Shown here one piece after another: positions 59,778 through 64,000 of a DNA stretch of 64,000 bases. This DNA is from Bacillus sp. cl95 (GTDB taxonomy: Bacteria; Bacillota; Bacilli; Bacillales; Cytobacillaceae). The notes beneath the pieces were generated by a model that searched no databases, was not told the DNA's origin, and worked only from the letters and a program-made list of their open reading frames with translations. How positions within the stretch are numbered: position 1 is the first letter of the stretch; each line of letters begins with the position of its first letter. A program made the translations under genes and the position numbers. The stretch lies in assembly GCF_900115925.1 (NCBI RefSeq), contig NZ_FOYF01000003.1, positions 62,001 to 126,000 of the forward strand, in the 5' to 3' direction.

Positions 59778-60326
59778 TTGGTATTCCAAATAGGTCCATT
59801 AAGAATACGCAAATTAGAAGAAAAAGATAATGTTGTACTAGCACGTTGGCTTTCTGACCCAGCTGTTCTTGAGTATTATGAAGGTAGAGACAATCCTTTT
59901 AATCTAGAGAAGGTTAACGAAATATTTTATTCTGCGGACGATGATGAAGTAAGATGCATGGTGGAGTTTGACGGAGTAATGATAGGATATATTCAATTTT
60001 ACTTAATAGATGACGAAACGAAAAAAGTATATGGTTATGCCGATGACAATATATATGGGACAGACCAGTTCATTGGTGAAGTCGATTATTGGAATAAAGG
60101 GATAGGGACCTTACTTGTTACATTAATGGTTAACTATTTGACGGATCATAAGAACGCGGATCGAGTGGTGTTGGATCCCCAGATCAGAAATAAGAGAGCC
60201 ATAAGGTGTTATGAAAAGTGTGGATTTAAAAAGGTGAAAATTCTTTCTAAACGTGAACTGCATGAAGGAGAATATCAAGATTGTTGGTTGATGGAGTATA
60301 AAAATGATTTAGTACTTGGTCACTAA
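59778..60326 (+). CDS. GNAT acetyltransferase, AAC(6')-like
   Basis: 182 residues from a TTG at 59778 after AAGGGGAG. The core is that of the AAC(6')-Ib/RimJ-like branch: GPLRIRKLEEKDNVVLARWLSDP, IGEVDYWNKGIGTLLVTLMV, ADRVVLDPQIRNKRAIRCYEKCGFKKVKI. Such proteins acetylate aminoglycosides or other amines. Whether it confers resistance cannot be told. Confidence 0.85.
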   Translation: MVFQIGPLRIRKLEEKDNVVLARWLSDPAVLEYYEGRDNPFNLEKVNEIFYSADDDEVRCMVEFDGVMIGYIQFYLIDDETKKVYGYADDNIYGTDQFIGEVDYWNKGIGTLLVTLMVNYLTDHKNADRVVLDPQIRNKRAIRCYEKCGFKKVKILSKRELHEGEYQDCWLMEYKNDLVLGH

Positions 60327-60356
60327 AAAGACTTGAAATAAGAATGAAATATACCC

Positions 60357-60382
60357 AAGGGCCTTAGTTGGCCCTTTTTTGT
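60357..60382 (+). terminator. Terminator of HIT/GNAT operon
   Basis: AAGGGCC and GGCCCTT pair around TTAGTT, followed by a T-run. Confidence 0.88.
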
Positions 60383-60556
60383 GGGAATTTTTCTTCAAGA
60401 AACAGAAATTGATTAATTTTTACAACTCTGTCATATACTATTTTTCGGTAAATCCTATTTCATATATGACAATTCCTAACTGCATTTGACATTTTTCGTA
60501 TGGGAGATAATTGAGTTTATTGTTTGTTTTTGTTTTACGATTTTGTTTTGCTTCAT

Positions 60557-60832
60557 TTATTTCTTATTTCGATAAGTAATAAGAGTCGTTTTTAATGAGG
60601 CATAGGAGCCAACGGCTGCATAACCATAAAGCCATCCCATCAAAATACCTGCTGCCAATTTGCCTGGATGACTGATGAATATTGAAATAAGAAGACCAAT
60701 GATAAGAGCAATTGAAGGGATAAATACTTTCTTCACTTTGAAAAAGACTTTCACCATTTGAGTCAACAACATGACAACAGGGACAGCAATCACAGCATCC
60801 CAAATATTCGTATGGATTATTGGTAAGTTCAT
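60557..60832 (-). CDS. Small membrane protein
   Basis: 91 residues from ATG 60832, 9 bp after AAGGTG; a longer frame from 60871 lacks a ribosome site. Two or three membrane segments: NIWDAVIAVPVVMLLTQMVK, VFIPSIALIIGLLISIFIS and AAGILMGWLYGYAAVGSYA. The layout resembles small phage-holin-like Bacillus proteins; family not certain. Confidence 0.65.
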   Translation of the reverse strand: MNLPIIHTNIWDAVIAVPVVMLLTQMVKVFFKVKKVFIPSIALIIGLLISIFISHPGKLAAGILMGWLYGYAAVGSYASLKTTLITYRNKK

Positions 60833-60974
60833 TTTTGGCATCACCTTTTTAACCAATAGTATTTCTTCCAATTATGGCCCTTAGTCAACATTCCTTTCAT
60901 CATCGTTATGAAATTCTCTTGTTTTTTTAAATAGAGGATTTGTTAATGTTTAGTATTGTTTTCTTATTAGTAAG

Positions 60975-61087
60975 CGTGGGGGAATCCACTCCCTTTCCGC
61001 GGACGAACTGGCAAGCCTCCTCGCTCGTTCCTCGCTGTGGGGTCTTTCCAGCTCGTTTTTCCGCAGGAGTCTCGCGGATTCCCTCCT
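60975..61087. repeat. Interspersed Bacillaceae repeat with inverted ends
   Basis: The element begins GTGGGGGAATCCACTCCC and ends GCGGATTCCCTCC, so its ends are inverted copies. The GC-rich inside (TTTCCGCGGACGA, GGGGTCTTTCCAGCTCG, TTTTTCCGCAGGAGTCTCG) is a wording I know from many Bacillaceae intergenic regions. It has no coding capacity and could fold as one long hairpin. Confidence 0.7.
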
Positions 61088-61146
61088 ATAGAATTATCAA
61101 CAGTGTGTTTAACAGAGCCCCAATAAAAGTCCCATTTTCCAACACA

Positions 61147-61164
61147 ATATGACATTTGTCATAT
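61147..61164. promoter_or_regulatory. DesR operator candidate
   Basis: ATATGACA-TT-TGTCATAT is a perfect palindrome about 100 bp before the desaturase start. DesR controls des in B. subtilis through an inverted repeat near its promoter, and the desKR genes follow here, so this is the likely binding site. Confidence 0.6.
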
Positions 61165-61254
61165 GAAAGATATGATACCTGCTACTAGGAAGAGGTTTTT
61201 GATTAACCTATAATTCAAATTAATAACTCCATGGAAGGGGAATTTAATCTTATT

Positions 61255-62286
61255 ATGATTGAACAAAACACAAAAACATTGAAGAAACAGGTAGCCCCTT
61301 ATGAACAAGCATCCTTGAAGGCGAGTATTTGGCAAATTGTTAATACATTAGGGCCATTCTTTGTACTTTGGTTCCTTGCTTATAAGAGCTTAGAGGTTTC
61401 TTACTTACTGACATTAGCGATTTCTGTTGTTGCAGGTGGATTCTTGATCCGTACTTTCATCATTTTCCATGACTGCTGCCACCATTCTTTCTTTAAAAAT
61501 CGTAAAGCTAACAAAGTTCTTGGTATGATCACTGGTGTTCTAACCGTATTCCCATATGAGCAATGGGCTCATGATCATTCCGTTCACCATGCAACGAGTG
61601 GTAATTTAGACAAGCGTGGTACAGGTGATATTTGGACGCTAACAGTTGATGAGTATTTAGCATTATCGTCAATGCAAAAGCTTGGTTACCGTTTGTACCG
61701 CAATCCAATCGTAATGTTTGTTTTAGGTCCAATTTGGGTTTTCTTGATCCTTAATCGCTTTAATCGTAAAGGTGCACGTAAGAGTGAACGCCTTAACACT
61801 TATTTAGCAAATGCATTAATCGTTGGTGTCATCGCATTGATGAGTGCACTAATTGGTTGGCAGAATTTCTTGCTTGTACAAGGTCCAATTTTCTGGATTT
61901 CTGGTGCAGCTGGTATCTGGATGTTCTATGTACAACATACATTTGAAGATTCTTATTTCGAAGAAGATAAGAATTGGGAATACGTGAAAGCGGCTGTTGA
62001 GGGAAGTTCTTTTTACAAGTTGCCGAAACTGCTTCAATGGTTGACAGGAAATATCGGTTTCCACCATGTACACCATTTGAGCCCGCGTGTACCGAACTAT
62101 ATGCTTGAAGCAGCGCATAAGAACACAGCTCCATTGCAAAATGTACCAACCATTACTTTGCTTTCGAGTTTAACTTCTCTTAAATTCCGCCTATGGGATG
62201 AAGAGAGCAAAAACTTTGTTGGCTTCAAACACGTAAAGACACTTTCTAGAAATAATGTAACAAGTAGTGTTAACACTGAACATTAA
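61255..62286 (+). CDS. des: Membrane acyl-lipid desaturase Des
   Basis: 343 residues from ATG 61255 (MIEQNTK); an ATG 24 bp upstream is possible. Four to six membrane helices and the three histidine boxes of membrane di-iron desaturases: FHDCCHHSF (H72, H76, H77), HDHSVHH (about 106-112) and FHHVHHL (270-274). It introduces a double bond (delta-5 in B. subtilis) into phospholipid acyl chains after a drop in temperature. It has its own terminator and is separated from desKR by a repeat element. Confidence 0.95.
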   Translation: MIEQNTKTLKKQVAPYEQASLKASIWQIVNTLGPFFVLWFLAYKSLEVSYLLTLAISVVAGGFLIRTFIIFHDCCHHSFFKNRKANKVLGMITGVLTVFPYEQWAHDHSVHHATSGNLDKRGTGDIWTLTVDEYLALSSMQKLGYRLYRNPIVMFVLGPIWVFLILNRFNRKGARKSERLNTYLANALIVGVIALMSALIGWQNFLLVQGPIFWISGAAGIWMFYVQHTFEDSYFEEDKNWEYVKAAVEGSSFYKLPKLLQWLTGNIGFHHVHHLSPRVPNYMLEAAHKNTAPLQNVPTITLLSSLTSLKFRLWDEESKNFVGFKHVKTLSRNNVTSSVNTEH

Positions 62287-62291
62287 TTTGA

Positions 62292-62327
62292 AACTCCCCT
62301 TATTGCCTAGCCATAAGGGGAGTATTT
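62292..62327 (+). terminator. Terminator of des
   Basis: ACTCCCCTTAT and ATAAGGGGAGT form a perfect 11-bp stem followed by ATTTG. Confidence 0.8.
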
Positions 62328-62369
62328 GATTCTTATGTAATATTGTATGAAACATTCAACAGAGATAAC

Positions 62370-62486
62370 TGTCTAGCTCCAGCGCCCAGCCCCTCGGGGT
62401 CATAAGCCAAATCGCTCCAGAAATCAGGATTTCCTGCGCGCTTCGTCTTATGCCTGTCGGGGCTATGCAGGGCGCTTGCGCTTTTC
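62370..62486. repeat. Interspersed Bacillaceae repeat between des and desK
   Basis: TGTCTAGCTCCAGCGCCCAG at one end and GGGCGCTTGCGCTTTTCT at the other are the hallmarks of a repeat found many times in Bacillus-type genomes. Inside are CCCCTCGGGGTCATAAGCC and GTCGGGGCTATGC. Its outer parts (CAGCGCCC/GGGCGCTTG) can pair. It has no coding capacity. Confidence 0.75.
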
Positions 62487-62536
62487 TATTCCTTCTTATG
62501 GTAAAATAAAGTCAATAACTTGAATGAGGTATTGTG

Positions 62537-63673
62537 ATGTTTAGAAGCTACTGGATTCATTTAAAAAGTACAGGGATTTCTCCTTACATATGGACAATTC
62601 TTGTCATGTTGCCGTTTTATTTTATTTTTCAACAGTCGGCTACGACCATTGAAATCTTCGTGGGCATATTCCTGACGCTTATATTCTTCCTCATCTATTG
62701 GTTGGCTTTTGTATCTAAAGGGTGGACGGTCTATTTATGGACATGTATTTTAATAGGAATCTCTATTGCGACCACCATTCAGTTTAGCTATGTATATTTT
62801 GCATTTTTCCTTGCCTACCTGATTGGAAATGTGAAAGATCGAGTTGCCTTTTTAACTCTCTATTTCATTCATCTTTTCGGTACTTCAGCTGCAATCAATT
62901 TGAATATCGTCTGGAAAGAAGAACTTTTTTTGAGACAATTGCCAATGGTCGTTGTCATTTGGATCAGCATCATTTTGCTACCGTTCAGTATCCGTCATAA
63001 AACAGAACGTGGTCAGCTCCAAGAAAAGCTCGAGGACGCGAATAAGCGAATCTCTGAACTAGTCAAACTTGAGGAGCGGCAAAGAATCGCTAGAGATCTT
63101 CATGATACTTTGGGACAAAAGCTTTCCTTAATTGGCTTAAAAAGTGATTTAGCAAGAAAGCTTATTCATAAAGATCCAGAACGGGCTCGTGATGAACTAT
63201 ATGATGTACAGCAAACGGCAAGAACCGCACTAAATGAAGTGCGAAAAATGGTTGCCCACATGCGCGGGATTCGTCTGGTGGAGGAATTGGTTCATGTTAA
63301 GCAAATTTTAAAGGCTGCACAGATCGAATTGGTTACTGAGCCTGATTTTAATCTCACCAATGTTTCACTATTAACGGAAAATATCCTTAGTATGTGTTTA
63401 AAAGAAGCGGTGACGAATATCGTCAAACATAGTGGGGCCACAGAGTGTTCTATTTATTATGATCAGTCAGATAGCGAAAGCGTGCTGACTGTAAAAGATA
63501 ATGGCAATAAGGCTGTTGCAGGGATTGATTTTAACAAGGGAAGCGGTTTGTTAGGAATGAAAGAAAGGCTTGAATTCGTCAATGGCAGTCTAGAGATATT
63601 GGTGAAGGATGGCACGATGTTAGTGATAAAAGTACCGAATGTGGTAAGGCTGTCTGATAGGGGAGGAGCTTAG
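62537..63673 (+). CDS. desK: Thermosensor histidine kinase DesK
   Basis: 378 residues from ATG 62537, 7 bp after GAGG. Four to five N-terminal membrane helices sense membrane order. The cytosolic part is a HisKA_3/HATPase unit: RIARDLHDTLGQKLSLIGLK with H189 (H188 in B. subtilis), then LKEAVTNIVKHSGAT (N box), DNGNKAV and GSGLLGMKERL. It phosphorylates DesR at low temperature and dephosphorylates it when membranes are fluid. Confidence 0.93.
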   Translation: MFRSYWIHLKSTGISPYIWTILVMLPFYFIFQQSATTIEIFVGIFLTLIFFLIYWLAFVSKGWTVYLWTCILIGISIATTIQFSYVYFAFFLAYLIGNVKDRVAFLTLYFIHLFGTSAAINLNIVWKEELFLRQLPMVVVIWISIILLPFSIRHKTERGQLQEKLEDANKRISELVKLEERQRIARDLHDTLGQKLSLIGLKSDLARKLIHKDPERARDELYDVQQTARTALNEVRKMVAHMRGIRLVEELVHVKQILKAAQIELVTEPDFNLTNVSLLTENILSMCLKEAVTNIVKHSGATECSIYYDQSDSESVLTVKDNGNKAVAGIDFNKGSGLLGMKERLEFVNGSLEILVKDGTMLVIKVPNVVRLSDRGGA

Positions 63674-64000
63674 ATGATTCGAATCGTAATTGCAGAAGAT
63701 CAGCGAATGTTGCTTGGAGCATTGGGGTCTCTGCTTAGTCTTGAAGATGATATGGAAGTAGTGGGGCAGGCAAGCGATGGTCAAGAGGCAATTGAACTTG
63801 TACACAAGCTACAGCCAGATATTTGCATTATGGATATTGAGATGCCAGGTAAGACGGGACTTGAAGCAGCAGAAGAATTAAAAGACATGGACTGCAAGGT
63901 CATCATCTTAACTACCTTTGCCCGATCAGGATACTTTCAGCGAGCATTAAAGGCTGGGGTCCGCGGATATTTATTGAAGGATAGTCCGAGTGAAGAGTTA
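63674..64000 (+). CDS. desR: Response regulator DesR, C-terminal part outside window
   Basis: The first 109 residues are present, ATG after GGGAGGAGC and one base past the desK stop codon. The receiver domain is complete in its key positions: IAEDQ (acidic pocket), CIMDIEMPGKTG with phosphorylated D54, ILTTFA, and YLLKDSPSEEL. The LuxR-type DNA-binding domain lies beyond the edge. It activates des, whose upstream palindrome is at 61147-61164. Confidence 0.93.
   Translation, partial: MIRIVIAEDQRMLLGALGSLLSLEDDMEVVGQASDGQEAIELVHKLQPDICIMDIEMPGKTGLEAAEELKDMDCKVIILTTFARSGYFQRALKAGVRGYLLKDSPSEEL

Noticed and set aside
1-64000. tRNA, rRNA or intact insertion sequence
   Set aside because: No cloverleaf with the conserved TTC-arm, no rRNA-like stretch and no transposase frame was found by reading; a covariance-model scan would settle this.

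Overview
The window looks like chromosomal DNA of a spore-forming Bacillaceae (Bacillus in the broad sense). Base composition is low-GC, Shine-Dalgarno sequences are strong GGAGG types, and TTG and GTG starts are frequent. Marker genes agree: a ComK-like competence factor, a YheC/YheD spore-coat-associated protein, a KinB-like sporulation-type kinase, a YkqA-like protein, CspA-type cold-shock proteins, and the des-desK-desR membrane-fluidity locus at the right end. No rRNA, tRNA, intact transposase or CRISPR array was seen.

Left part (1-26 kb): mostly small housekeeping or accessory genes in short units. They are a partial dCache/HAMP sensor, a cyclic-phosphate-type receiver protein, a csp gene with a long leader, a DndB-like/ComK-like pair, an ASCH protein, a DUF2975-DUF2975-HTH operon, an amidohydrolase next to an SMP-30-like protein, a KinB-like kinase, YkqA-like and YheC/D-like proteins, an HD hydrolase with a thioesterase, a PadR-DUF1048-ABC exporter operon, an ABC-F protein and a second csp gene with the same promoter and leader. 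Several genes here are decaying: an AAA ATPase with one nonsense codon, a frameshifted lipoprotein, a fragment of an SMP-30 paralogue, and a Nudix gene with a stop codon.

Middle part (26-51.3 kb): an accessory, defence-rich region. A degenerate and an intact Nudix copy lie about 10.2 kb apart as direct repeats. Between them are a large PD-(D/E)XK-like protein with C-terminal HTH modules and a complete four-gene Wadjet (JetABCD) operon. To the right follow a phage-type replication module (DnaD-like, helicase loader, DnaB-like), a PLD-family nuclease-like protein, a FokI-like type IIS restriction enzyme, two small genes of which one is PD-(D/E)XK-like, and three DNA methyltransferases. Two of these match the two halves of M.FokI but as separate genes. 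An XRE regulator with a palindrome upstream and a MazG-like/HNH pair complete the region.

Right part (51.3-64 kb): ordinary chromosome again. It holds membrane proteins, a NERD-domain helicase, a MarR regulator with a small membrane protein, two tiny holin-like type I toxins with antisense terminator structure, a P-loop kinase-like gene overlapped on the other strand by a small Fbp-like gene, HIT and GNAT proteins, two interspersed repeats of a kind common in Bacillaceae, and des with its two-component system desK-desR (desR runs off the end).

Functionally, Wadjet (plasmid restriction), the FokI-like system (modification-dependent cleavage), and the unassigned PLD, PD-(D/E)XK and MazG/HNH proteins make 27-51 kb the part most likely to hold undescribed defence functions. 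Two intergenic arrays with an exact 21-bp period (near 2.3 kb and 56.2 kb) are the clearest unexplained non-coding structures.
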